From Emergomyces orientalis (taxonomy: Eukaryota; Ascomycota; Eurotiomycetes; Onygenales; Ajellomycetaceae): DNA of 64,000 nt. The stretch is from the NCBI GenBank assembly GCA_002110485.1, contig MOWL01000068.1, forward strand, positions 1,302,001-1,366,000, given 5' to 3'. This document shows, piece by piece, positions 47,301 to 57,813 of this stretch; the stretch's first letter is position 1; each line of letters starts with the position of its first letter. The notes below the pieces were generated by a model that ran no database searches, had not been told where the DNA came from, and saw only the letters and a list, made by a program, of their open reading frames with translations. A program made the position numbers and the translations under genes.

Positions 47301-48433
47301 CAGATGTCAATGTAGCTGGTGGGTTTTACGGAAGCCCTTTGCAGGCGGCCTCTGCAAGAGGTCACGAGGCAATTGTGCAGATACTTCTTGACAACGGAGC
47401 GTTTAACGATATTCAAAGTACAATGGGGCGATACTGGACTGCAATGGATGCAGCTATACAGCAACAACACCAGAACATAGCACATCTTTTGATTGACCGT
47501 GAAATTGACATCAATGCTCGATGTGGGTTGCATGGCACCGCTCTGCAGGTCGCTGTCGCTGAGCGGGATCACGGCTTGGTGAATATGTTGCTTGGTAGAG
47601 GAGCCGATGTCAACGCTAACACTGGCAAGTTTGGCACTCCTCTGGAAATTGCTTCAGAGCGTGCGGATAAGAAGATGGTGAAGCTGCTGCTTGATAAAGG
47701 AGCGAATATAAGTCAAGGAGGCGCTCTCCAAGCTGCTGCTGGTTCAAGAGGGGATACGGTGGGTTTGATGGAAGTGGTGAAGCTGCTGATTGAAAGAGGG
47801 GCAGATGTTAATGCCCGAGATGGGGCATCTGAAACTTCTCTATCTGTCGCTGTGCGTAGGGGCTGTACAAATATTGTGGGCCTGCTACTTGATAAGGGAG
47901 CGGATATAAATCAAGGAAAGGTTCTCGAATGTGCTGCTGATACAAGCAGGGAAATGGTGGAGCTGTTGCTTGAAGAAGGAGCAGGCGTAAATGCTCAAGG
48001 GGAGTCTACTCTAGAGGATGCTCTCTCTTCCGCGGTACTTAAGCATCGTACGAATATTGTGGAGCTGTTAATCGATAAGGGAGCAGATATCCATGCTCTT
48101 GGAAATAGGGTTCTTGAACAACCGATCTTCAGTGGTGACAGGGTTATGGTAGCACTGTTGGTCAATAGAGGGGCGGATGTCAACGAAGAGGGAGGGAATT
48201 ATGGGAGTCCTCTGCTTGCGGCTTCAATGTTTAATCAATATGAAACCGTGAAATTGTTGCTAGACAAAGGAGCAGATGTCAATTGCCAAAACAATGGCCG
48301 TGGATGTGCTCTAGGAGCTGCTTTTATCAAGGGTTATCACGATATTGTTGGCTTGCTACTAAAAAAAGGCGCTTTGGATGTGCGAGGGGGGTTGAAGAGG
48401 GAGTTTCCGGGCATATATTCGGGATCGTTTTGA
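44374..48433 (+). CDS. NACHT-ankyrin STAND protein (fungal NOD-like receptor)
   Basis: Five exons: 44374-45235, 45316-45498, 45563-45587, 45647-46234, 46288-48433, encoding 1267 aa. Three parts are visible. The N-terminal helical domain (about residues 70-290) resembles uncharacterised N-terminal domains of fungal STAND proteins. The NACHT NTPase has Walker A GKAGAGKS (about 346-353), split by intron 2, and Walker B IILIVDALDEC (about 441-451). About a dozen ankyrin repeats run from about residue 833 to the end, several with the DKGADVN pattern. Such proteins act as switchable sensors in non-self recognition, symbiosis or regulated cell death; the ligand is unknown. The Cys-rich start (RFLCFC) could be lipid-modified. 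Exon 3 is only 25 nt and was placed because it restores the NACHT frame. The ATG at 44374 was chosen over an upstream in-frame ATG at 44278. Confidence 0.85.
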
Positions 48434-48925
48434 TTTATTTCTCTCTACGAGATATGTCTATATATTATACCTAGGTAGCTATTTCTAGTCAACCAATGTA
48501 TATATGACCACTGGGAGTAAAAGGATTTCTCTGCGTCCGCTCGACTGTATTAAATCGTATACCTGGGTATATTGGGGTCCATTCTCAATCCTGTTCCTGT
48601 TCCAGTATCACTTCAAGAGTGATTATCACACAAGCAACAAAGCTGAAATGTGACGAGTGGGCTTTAGAATGACTTAATTATTGTAGCAAGTCCTTAACAT
48701 GAGATATGATAAATACATGCTTAGGATATAAGAGATAGCAAATATAGATCCAGTTGGAAATATTTTATGCAAGCATCTGATTTATTTATTTTCATTTGAT
48801 AGCGATTCATTAGACCTAATATCTACATTCAATGGCAAACCATCATAATATCACGCCCGAAACATCATGGACATTCATAAAACACACTTCTCCTCACCTC
48901 TTCCAGTCTTAAAGCAAACAGATGT
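48434..48925. other. intergenic, convergent 3' flanks of NLR and EF-1beta genes
   Basis: AT-rich, no gene. A CCTAGGTA motif lies at about 48470-48477, a few dozen bases after the NLR stop codon. Confidence 0.4.
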
Positions 48926-50195
48926 TTAAAGTTTTTGCATCTCGACCTACATGAGCATGAATATGTTAGAGAAATGAAATAGTATTGTTGAGCGAGTTTT
49001 GAAAGAAGGAAAGAGAAAATGCTTACAAGATCGGTAGACTGAACCCAGCCTTCTTCTTCTTCTTCAACTTCCCCTTCTGAGTTGACAATTTCTTTTTCTT
49101 TGAAAAGTCCCGTTTCCTCATCTCCGAAGTACTTCTCAATATCATCTTGAAGCTCACTGACGGAGATCTTCTCGTCCTCAACACTAAAAGAAACTCGGAG
49201 CTTTTTGATACCGAAACCAACCGGCAAGAATTTATCAGCGCTATATATAAGGCCTTCTCGTGTTTCAGGGTACTCTTCTTTCGGAGGTTCTTTGTGGGGA
49301 AGGCTAATTGGGCCTTCTAAAAGAAATTTTTTGATTGCGTCGCGTAGCTCTGTCAGGGGTGTTCTGCTGCCTGGTACGGTTAGTAGGAGCCATATCCAAA
49401 TTAACACAAAAAAACTTACTCATGGGTTTGATATCAAGAGTAACAAAAGATTTAGCAGGGGGCTTTTTCTTTGTCGCAGCCTTCTTCCTATATTCTGCGA
49501 GATTCTTTTCTCTCTCGGCAGCGGCTGCTGCATCCTCTTCGTCGTCGTCACTGCCGAAAAGGTCCATGTCATCGTCATCTTCGGCCACGGCTTTCCTCAC
49601 TGGGATATCGGTAGATTCGGGGCCAAATGATGTGAATGGCCGGGAAGGGTCACCCTTGAGTGTAGCGAATTCGGCCTCGTACGAAGCAATGTGCTTGAAC
49701 CAACGGGCGACATGGGGGTATTTGGCGGCGTCAGGGGCATTTTTAAATGCCTTGAATGTGACCACATCAGCCTGGGTGGGGGTATAGCTGATTTGGGTTA
49801 GTATGGTGTGTTGTGTTTAGAGCTTCTGCAATGTGGATATCAACCCAATGGCGGGGCAAAATAAAATAAAAGTATTGTTTAACAAAAAAATCAGAAATGC
49901 GAAAATTCGCGTAGGAAGTAGTCATTCAGCGGTGTCTTAAGCCGCCTCATAAACACGGACCAATTTATTTTCATCATCGAGAAAAAGAAGGAGAAAAAGA
50001 GTAGGAAGCTAAGAATCAAAATGAGGCGAAGTTATAGGACTTACCCTTCAACGTAACTTTTGGTGCGGAAGAAGTGGTTGGCGACTTTCAAATTAAGGGG
50101 CTAAGTCAGAACACGCCGAACAGACGAGGTTCAGGGTAAAAAAAAAAGTACTTACTGGCAAGGCCAGACTCCGAAGAAAAATCGGTGAAACCCAT
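48926..50195 (-). CDS. EFB1: translation elongation factor 1-beta (eEF1B alpha), divergent form
   Basis: Five exons on the minus strand: 50195-50156, 50084-50045, 49787-49420, 49370-49027, 48946-48926, encoding 270 aa. It is the GDP/GTP exchange factor for eEF1A. The N-terminus (MGFTDFSS) begins the small GST-like region, with YTPTQADVVTFKAF conserved. An acidic linker (DDDDMDLFGSDDDEED) and a Lys-rich segment precede the catalytic C-terminal domain, which has FLPVGFGIKKLRV and ends QSTDLVEMQKL. The protein is about 40 residues longer than the usual 225-230. Two insertions lie in the catalytic domain (about 170-189 and about 232-257), and the usual KPWDDET is KPMSSRT. Neither insertion is bounded by splice sites. 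It shares a divergent promoter of about 475 bp with Hsp78. It could be the only orthologue with lineage-specific inserts, or a diverged paralogue. Confidence 0.88.
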
Positions 50196-50670
50196 TGTCA
50201 ACGGATGGGATGAAGCGGTTCTGTATTTTGAGGTGTTGGGCTGCTGGAGTTGTGTTTGCAGTGTTGAGGAGGGATGAGATGAGGAGCGAAGGAGAGAAAA
50301 AAAAAAAAAAAAGGAGGCTAATTTTTTTGTGGACAAACCAGAAATGAAAATTTGAACAGGGGGCCAGAAACATTAGGTAAGCCAGGCCTCCCAAACCCTC
50401 CAAACCCCAACATGATCTCATCGAAAAACCTTGGAAGCTTTCGTCTCAGTCCAGCCACCGTTACAGCCAGAGTTCGAGAGCTTTCGAGGGAAATCCGTGG
50501 ATATCGAACCCAGTAAACATATTCATCTCTGTATTAAGTTAATATTCTCTTTTCCCATTCCAGTAGATATGCTGCCCAATGCACTGAGTACGTGCTAGCA
50601 GCCAATTTTTTATCTTTGGCTTTTGTGAGTCTCCTATTTTTTTTATTTTTTGGTGTTTTTTCGCCAGACA
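50196..50670. promoter_or_regulatory. divergent promoter, EF-1beta and HSP78
   Basis: A region of about 475 bp between two start codons facing away from each other. It has an A-run at about 50290-50311. TTC/GAA triplets near 50423-50490 recall heat-shock elements but lack correct 5-bp phasing. A possible 43-nt 5'-UTR intron of HSP78 (50625-50667) ends 3 nt before its ATG. Confidence 0.4.
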
Positions 50671-53058
50671 ATGCAATTTTCAAAGCTTCAGGGCTACAGT
50701 ACTCGACTGCTCCGGGCGTCAGTCACAGCTTCGCGATCTGGAATATCGCTACGGGTACCAGTTTCCCGGACTGAATTATGCAGGCAATGGCCATCTCGAC
50801 TCCGGATTCCTTCATCTTGCCCTCTATATCAGCTTCCCGCTGTTCGCTATTATGCCAACGGGAGACCACACCCCCCAGGCGGAACACATCGTATGAATTT
50901 AGGCGGCGAGCCGGAAAAACCGGCTCTAGAAGAATACGGGGTCGACCTTACTGCCAGAGCAAAAGATGGGAAACTTGACCCAGTCATTGGTAGGGATGGG
51001 GAAATCCAGCGTACAATACAAATCCTGTCAAGGAGAACGAAGAATAACCCGGTCCTAATTGGTTCCGCCGGCACTGGCAAGACTGCTATCCTCGAAGGCT
51101 TGGCCCAGAGAATTGTCAGAGGCGACGTACCAGAAAGTGTTAAAAATAAGCGCGTGATTGCTTTGGATTTGGGTCAACTTATTGCAGGGGCAAAATTCAG
51201 GGGTGATTTCGAAGAACGATTGAAGAAAGTTCTGAAAGAGGTGGAGGATGCTGAAGGGGGAGTTATACTTTTCGTGGATGAGTTACATACGCTACTCGGG
51301 CTTGGGAAGGCGGAGGGGAGCATTGATGCAAGCAACCTTTTAAAACCGGCTTTATCACGGGGCGAACTGCAATGCTGCGGTGCTACGACTTTGAACGAGT
51401 ATCGCCAGATCGAAAAAGATGTTGCTCTAGCGCGACGATTCCAGCCCATTCTTGTCGAAGAACCATCGGTCCCTGACACGATATCGATACTGAGAGGCAT
51501 CAAAGAAAAATACGAAGTTCACCATGGTGTAAGAATCACGGACAGTGCCCTCGTGGCTGCCGCTACATACAGCAACAGATATATCACGGATCGTTTTCTA
51601 CCGGACAAGGCCATTGATCTCGTGGATGAGGCCGCTTCTGCTCTTCGATTACAACAAGAGTCAAAACCCGATGCAATTCAAGAACTCGACCGGCAAATCA
51701 TGACAATTCAAATCGAACTTGAATCTCTTCGCAAAGAAACCGATATTCCCAGCAAAGAGCGTCGGGAGAAATTGGAAGAGCTCCTGAAAACAAAGCAAGA
51801 CAAAGTGAAGGAGCTTACTGATGTCTGGGAAAAGGAGAAAGCAGAGCTTGATGCAATCAAACAGGCTAAGGAAGATTTGGAACGCGCGAGAATTGATTTG
51901 GAGCAAGCCCAGCGCGAAGGGAACTTCGCCAAAGCGAGCGAACTGCGATACTCGATAATTCCGGGACTTGAAAATAAACTCCCCAAGGAAGGATCCGAGA
52001 CGGCAACCACCACTACTGCTGACGGCGAGGTGCTTCTCCATGATGCTGTGACCAGCGATGATATAGCTGCCGTGGTATCCCGTACCACAGGCATTCCGGT
52101 AAATAAGCTAATGGCTGGCGAGGTCGAGAAACTCATACATATGGAAGACACTTTGAGGCAGTCGGTGCGTGGGCAGGATGAAGCACTTTCTGCCGTCGCA
52201 AATGCCGTTCGTATGCAGAGGGCAGGGCTTAGTGGAGAAAATCGGCCGCTAGCATCGTTCATGTTTTTGGGCCCAACAGGTGTCGGCAAAACGGAACTTT
52301 GCAAGAAGATGGCGGGTTTCCTGTTTTCAACCGAAACGGCTGTCTTACGGTTTGATATGAGTGAATTTCAGGAAAAGCACACGGTCAGCCGCCTCATTGG
52401 ATCCCCCGCTGGATATGTTGGGTACGAAGATGCTGGCCAGTTAACGGAAGCTGTCCGAAGGAAACCCTACGCTGTATTATTATTCGATGAGTTTGAAAAG
52501 GCTCATCGTGATATATCAGCCCTTCTACTTCAGGTCCTAGATGAAGGCTTCCTCACTGATGCCCAGGGGCACAAGATCGATTTCCGGAACACTCTAATTG
52601 TCTTAACATCCAATCTTGGTGCGGAAATTCTTGTCGGGGCAGACTCTTCCCTTGGGGATGAGGTCTCATCAGAGATAAAAGCGGCGGTAATGGCTACCGT
52701 TCAGTCATCGTATCCTCCTGAATTTTTGAACAGGATTGACGAGTTCATCATTTTCAAGAGACTCTCGAAAAATGCCCTTCGGGACATTGTAGATATTAGG
52801 CTGCGGGAGCTTCAACACAGGCTAGACGATCGAAGAATAACCTTGAAGGTGGAAGATGGTGTTAAAGAGTGGCTTTGTGAAAAGGGGTACGATCCTCGAT
52901 ATGGAGCTCGCCCATTAAACAGACTCATTTCAAAAGAAATCGGCAACCGCCTGGCAGACAAAATAATCCGGGGCCAAATTATCACTGGTCAGGAGGCGCA
53001 TGTCATTTTCGATGCTGACAAGTCTGGGCTTGACATCCTAACTGAAAAAGCGACGTAA
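50671..53058 (+). CDS. HSP78: mitochondrial Hsp78/ClpB-type disaggregase
   Basis: A single exon encodes 795 aa. It is a hexameric AAA+ chaperone of the mitochondrial matrix that extracts polypeptides from aggregates together with mtHsp70. The first 70 or so residues are Arg/Ser-rich with few acids, a mitochondrial presequence. The Clp N-domain repeats are absent, as in Hsp78 and unlike Hsp104. AAA1 has Walker A GSAGTGKTA (about residue 132) and Walker B VILFVDELHT. A coiled-coil middle domain follows at about 320-425. AAA2 has Walker A GPTGVGKTE (about 534) and Walker B VLLFDEFEKAH. The C-terminal domain ends in an acidic and Lys-mixed tail. The start at 50671 is the first true ATG of the frame and fits the presequence. 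Confidence 0.95.
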   Translation: MQFSKLQGYSTRLLRASVTASRSGISLRVPVSRTELCRQWPSRLRIPSSCPLYQLPAVRYYANGRPHPPGGTHRMNLGGEPEKPALEEYGVDLTARAKDGKLDPVIGRDGEIQRTIQILSRRTKNNPVLIGSAGTGKTAILEGLAQRIVRGDVPESVKNKRVIALDLGQLIAGAKFRGDFEERLKKVLKEVEDAEGGVILFVDELHTLLGLGKAEGSIDASNLLKPALSRGELQCCGATTLNEYRQIEKDVALARRFQPILVEEPSVPDTISILRGIKEKYEVHHGVRITDSALVAAATYSNRYITDRFLPDKAIDLVDEAASALRLQQESKPDAIQELDRQIMTIQIELESLRKETDIPSKERREKLEELLKTKQDKVKELTDVWEKEKAELDAIKQAKEDLERARIDLEQAQREGNFAKASELRYSIIPGLENKLPKEGSETATTTTADGEVLLHDAVTSDDIAAVVSRTTGIPVNKLMAGEVEKLIHMEDTLRQSVRGQDEALSAVANAVRMQRAGLSGENRPLASFMFLGPTGVGKTELCKKMAGFLFSTETAVLRFDMSEFQEKHTVSRLIGSPAGYVGYEDAGQLTEAVRRKPYAVLLFDEFEKAHRDISALLLQVLDEGFLTDAQGHKIDFRNTLIVLTSNLGAEILVGADSSLGDEVSSEIKAAVMATVQSSYPPEFLNRIDEFIIFKRLSKNALRDIVDIRLRELQHRLDDRRITLKVEDGVKEWLCEKGYDPRYGARPLNRLISKEIGNRLADKIIRGQIITGQEAHVIFDADKSGLDILTEKAT

Positions 53059-53488
53059 TGTACATACATTTACGTGCATTACATGTACTGATATTTCATT
53101 TTTCTTTTCTCTGCTTTACTACTGGTTCCAGTTCCGTTCTGGTTGGGGTAGTCAGAGCAGATTGCTATGGCATGGCATTGCTTTGGCGAAATGTGGCTTT
53201 ATGTGAGCATTGTTTTTGTCTCTTATTATGTATGTGTACCATCACCGATCTTTCAAAATTTAAAATCCTGTACATATACCCCCACTCATTCATTTAATGT
53301 CAATATATCTCTTCTCTTCACAAAGTTCGAATTATTCTATTGTGCTCAGCCCGTGATCTCAGTGCGAGGTGAGGTCGAGAGGTTTTTTCCTATTTGGGAT
53401 ATTCACTCTCCATGTGTCTTTTCTGACACGCTCCCCAAACTTTCTCTCTCATGGCACCACGTTGAGTCTCGCATCCACCACCCAAATC
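53059..53488. other. intergenic between HSP78 and MSH5
   Basis: Short T-rich spacer holding the HSP78 3' end and the MSH5 promoter. No gene is seen. Confidence 0.4.
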
Positions 53489-56400
53489 ATGGCGCCGTCT
53501 TCCTCAAGGAGGAAGAGAGGAGGCTTCCATTCCTCTCGTAGAAGCCAGCACTCGCAACCAAGGCGCCACCAACGGCCCTTTAACTCAAATTCCAGTGGTA
53601 GACATGGTCGGATAGCATCATCTGCCAGGGAATCTTCAGTTGTGGCATATACCGAGAATTCTGCTAATAATGAAATATTAGGCGAGTTGGATCTGGGGCT
53701 ATGTAATTATGGCCAGCAGGAGCAGGAAGAAAATGAAGACCTGTGCCAGGCTGTGATGGCTATGGATTTGAAAGAGAGGGGAACTGTTGGTTGTTGCTAT
53801 TACGTTGCGGACGAGCAGAAGCTATATCTGCTTGAGGACATTACCTCCGGGGGACTAGAGGCAATTGAGACGTGTAAGTTCTTTTCTCGTTTTTGTTTTA
53901 CTCCAGGACGCGATAAGATTTTTGTTCTGATATTTGATATTGGCTTCAATATAGTGAAGCTTGATGTTGAGCCAACGCTGGTTCTGCTCTCAACTCGGGC
54001 AGATCAAAACACGAGCAACCTGGGGCAAAGTGGGCAAGGCACCCACGCGGCGGACAATGGTGAGTATTCTGTTCGCCTGTCGCTACATTTTTGATCTGTT
54101 GCTTACGAGTTTGCTTTTCAGACGGGCAGTTCCAACTGCCTTACCACGTCGACATCCGACCAGTCCAGGAGTTCAGCTTTGAGGGTGCAAAACTCAAGCT
54201 TGCTAACCTTCGTCTTGGTACACGTAGAGACGATACTCGATTCCTCGTCCCCGGTGATACTTTCTCGATGAACCAAAATGGAGATGAAACCGATTTGGGG
54301 TTTACTGATTATCAGGGAAGGTTGTTAAACCTTTCTGGCTCCATTGATATGGATAATTGTATTTCTATCGGATGTGCCGGCGCTATCATTACCTACCTGC
54401 AGAGAAAACGAACGGCGGAGTGCCTATCAGGGGATCGCTCCGGGAACGAGTTGTTTAGCATTCAATCGGTTGAAATGCGAAGCCTAAAGGACACAATGTA
54501 AGGCTATTTTTCCACTATCATCGTAAGCCCCTTTCTCACTGATGTTCGCGAAAGGTTTGTCAACACCGATACTCTTACTTCACTCCAAGTAATCCAATCC
54601 GAATCTCACCCAAATGCATTCAACCAAGGGCCTGGTAAAACTTCACCTGGGGCAAAAGAGAGCCTGTCAATATATGGCCTATTCCACCATTTTGCTAGGA
54701 CGCCTCAGGGGAAGACTCGCCTTAGACAAAGGTTTCTCCGCCCCAGCACGGATGCTACTCGCATAAGAGAGGGACATGACTTTATCAGCACATATCTACG
54801 TCCTGATAATAGTGGTTCCATTGAAAAACTCACCAAGAGCTTAAAAGGGATAAAGAACTTACGTCCTGTGATGGTCCATGTACAGAAGGGAATCAGTTCA
54901 GGAAATGCCAAGTTTAAGGCGTTCAAAAGTGGTGTCTGGGCAACGCTTCTCGAGGTCTGTAACTGAGTATAAGCCATCATGTGCATACATCCCTAATCTA
55001 GATCTTGCAGTTCGCCTTTCACGCAATAGACGTGCACGAGACGATACGAACAGTTACAGGTGCGGAGAATTTGGATTTGCATGCAAAGGTGAGGATTCTC
55101 GAGGCCTATAGGAATCAGCTAATGCGTGTACCTAGGCACTCGATAAGTTAGATGTGGCAATCCTACACCAGGTTGGAAGAGTAATTCATGAAACGGTGGG
55201 CAGGACCTCCATAAGATACCCGGAAGCAATGGTTTTTTGTCTAATTTACAGCAGGTGGACCTGCAAAGCTCGATTGAGGAGCATCGGACTGTCGTCAAAC
55301 CGAGGTTGGATCGCGAGCTGGACGATCTGAAGGAAACGTATAATGGCTTGGACAGCTTACTCAACCAGGTGGCCATAAATATTGCTGGTACTATTCCCGG
55401 AAGGTTAAGTAGTGATGTTAACGTTATATACTTTCCTCAACTTGGGTTTAACATTGCTATGCCACTCGACGAAAGAGGGCGGGCTGTTTATGATGGCGGA
55501 GAGCAACCGTGGGATCAGGTATTTACAACAGAAACCAGAGTTTACTTCAAAGATTTTCGTATGCGAGAGATGGACGAGAGATTTGGAGATATCTACGGTC
55601 TTATTTGCGGTAAGTATCCTAATCCTGAGGCCTCTACTCAAATATTTACCCGATCTCAGAAAAGGAAATTGAAATTGTTTACGAGATGGCGCAAAATGTA
55701 CTTCAGTACGAAAAAATTCTCGTGGAAGCTTCGGATATATGTGGAGAAATAGACAGGTATGCACTGATTTTGCACTTACGGGCATTATCTAACAAATTGC
55801 AGCCTTCTCGCTCTCGTGCAAGGGGCCAGCTTATACAAGCTTATACGGCCACAGATCACACAGGAAAACAATATTGTAATCAAGGGTGGACGGTCAGGAC
55901 ATTACTTCCGCGCCTACAACATTCATGTGGTGACTGACCGAATATAGACATCTTCTGCACGAAGTGACCGTTCCTACATACATTCCGAATGATACCCTAA
56001 TTGTTGGCGGGGAAGGAAGAGAAGGATCCCCTCCAAGCCCATCGTCTCAACCATTGGAAACTTCACTTGATGTTGCTGAGACTCTGAGACCGAGCATGCT
56101 ACTGCTGACTGGACCAAATTACTCCGGCAAAAGTGTCTATCTCAAACAGGTTTGCTCCCCCATCAAACGACATGATAACAGAGATGAGCTGATTGTCTTA
56201 TGGGTGGCTTTAATTGTCTATATGGCCCACATCGGGAGGTATCATGGAGAGCCCCTTTCATAAGACCGTCCTTCAGTAGCTAACTGAGACTTGCAGTTTT
56301 GTCCCAGCGGAAAGTGCCAAAATTGGCATCACAGACAAAATACTAACACGGATAATAACAAGAGAAACGGTTTCCAAGGCAAGAGCCTATACCTGGGTAA

Positions 56401-57400
56401 TCATAATTTCGCAAGATGCTCATGTTTAAATAGGCCCAAAGCTCCTTTATGATCGACCTACAGCAAATATCCTTCGCCTTAGCCCTCGCAACTGAGCGTA
56501 CCCTGATTATAATCGATGAATTTGGCAAGGGGACAGAATCAACGGGTTTGCCCCCTCATACCCCTATTTGATTTAGGGTTATCTATTTCAGAGCTTTGTC
56601 TAAAAATAACATACAATAGATGGCGCCGGTCTTGCCTGCGGGCTGTTCGAATACTTGCTCAGTCTGGGTGAGAAAAGGCCAAAGGTGCTCGGCGCAACAC
56701 ACTTCCATGAGATATTCGAAAACGGATTTCTAACCCCGAGGAAAGAACTTGGTTTCGGGTATATGGAAGTGCAAATTGATCCGGCTGCGAGGGACGTGGA
56801 AAACCAGGTCACATATCTATACAAGTTGAATACCTACCCTGTGATATATATTATTATTTATTATCGTGCGCACTGAAAGATGACATCAATCGCTAATCCG
56901 TACAATACCAGTTTCCGATCTGGCCGGAGCAATGCGAGTTTTGGGACAAAGTAAGTTTATTTTGAAATTACCTCTCTATCCTCGTTGGTAGCCCCTTTTT
57001 AACTGGCTCTACCCTATTTAGCTGTGCGGCATTGAATGGCATTGATCCAGCCATAATTTCGCGAGCAAACGAGATTGGCACTTTGGCTGCCCGCGGGGAA
57101 GATCTTGTCGTTATTTGCGCAAAGATGTCCGTGGATGAAATGGATGAGCTTGAAGAAGCGGTAAGCGGTCCTTGAAAAGTTCTTCAAGAATTACGAGACT
57201 GAGAGCAACTTGCGAGCTCTGAAACGCTAAAGAAAATTTCCAAGCAGGAGAGTATGGCGAGAAGGTTCCTCGGAGCGGATTTTTTGCACGCACCTAATCA
57301 TGTGGGTATTAGGAGTGAAAACAATGAGCGACCAGAAGCTTTACTGGAAAATATTATTGGTAAAAGTTACGGCAGTACGGTAATGAGTGGGCTTACATGA
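53489..57400 (+). CDS. MSH5: MutS homologue 5, meiotic crossover factor
   Basis: Very intron-rich. Exons: 53489-53873, 53955-54059, 54122-54497, 54555-54954, 55011-55088, 55136-55195, 55255-55609, 55660-55756, 55803-55892, 55948-56149, 56204-56238, 56297-56378, 56434-56545, 56620-56824, 56912-56950, 57022-57160, 57248-57400; 970 aa. MSH4-MSH5 clamps stabilise recombination intermediates for class I crossovers in meiosis. The MutS core and ATPase are clear: Walker A TGPNYSGKSVYLKQV, Walker B TLIIIDEFGKGTESTDG and GATHFHEIF. There is no mismatch-recognition domain, as expected of MSH5. The intron at 56379-56433 uses a GC donor. The expected acceptor before VALIVYMAHIG (56202-56203) reads GG in place of AG, and the frame stays open if that intron is kept. 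Acceptors at 55251 and 55254 are alternatives. The N-terminal 40 residues are basic and disordered. Confidence 0.87.
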
Positions 57401-57813
57401 GTTTATCTGCAAGGGTTAGGATGCCCCTTTTCGACAAGAGGATGTGTAGGACAGAAGTGCGGAGTGTAGCTCCGTTGCGGTGCCAGCATGTATTAATAGT
57501 TCCGCCATTCCACTCCCATCAAAGCTTTAGTTAAAAACATATGCTCATTCGGTCAAATGTTGGCTGGAAATATCAATTAGCACCAGAGTGATATGCTACC
57601 AGCATGTATTTCTAGACTCAGCTCAAGAGTTACAGAATAATTACATATACCACGTATTAGAAGTGTAAAATCAATTCTACAACAGAAAAGCATTCATCAA
57701 CCTTCTCAAAATTTAAGAATAGGTATATTGTTTATCCGGGCAACAGTAAAAGTAAGGGAGGCTACAACATGCCCAAGTCTAATAGACCCCCCAGGCCGTC
57801 GATTTATTTAAAC
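57401..57813. other. intergenic, convergent 3' flanks of MSH5 and SAS10
   Basis: About 400 bp between two stop codons; AT-rich, no gene. Confidence 0.45.

Noticed and set aside
49172..49240. EF-1beta inserts as unspliced introns
   Set aside because: Neither segment begins with GT (or GC) and ends with AG at the points where homology breaks.
50420..50490. Possible heat-shock elements upstream of HSP78
   Set aside because: TTC and GAA triplets occur but the spacing is off by one or two bases from the required 5-bp phasing.
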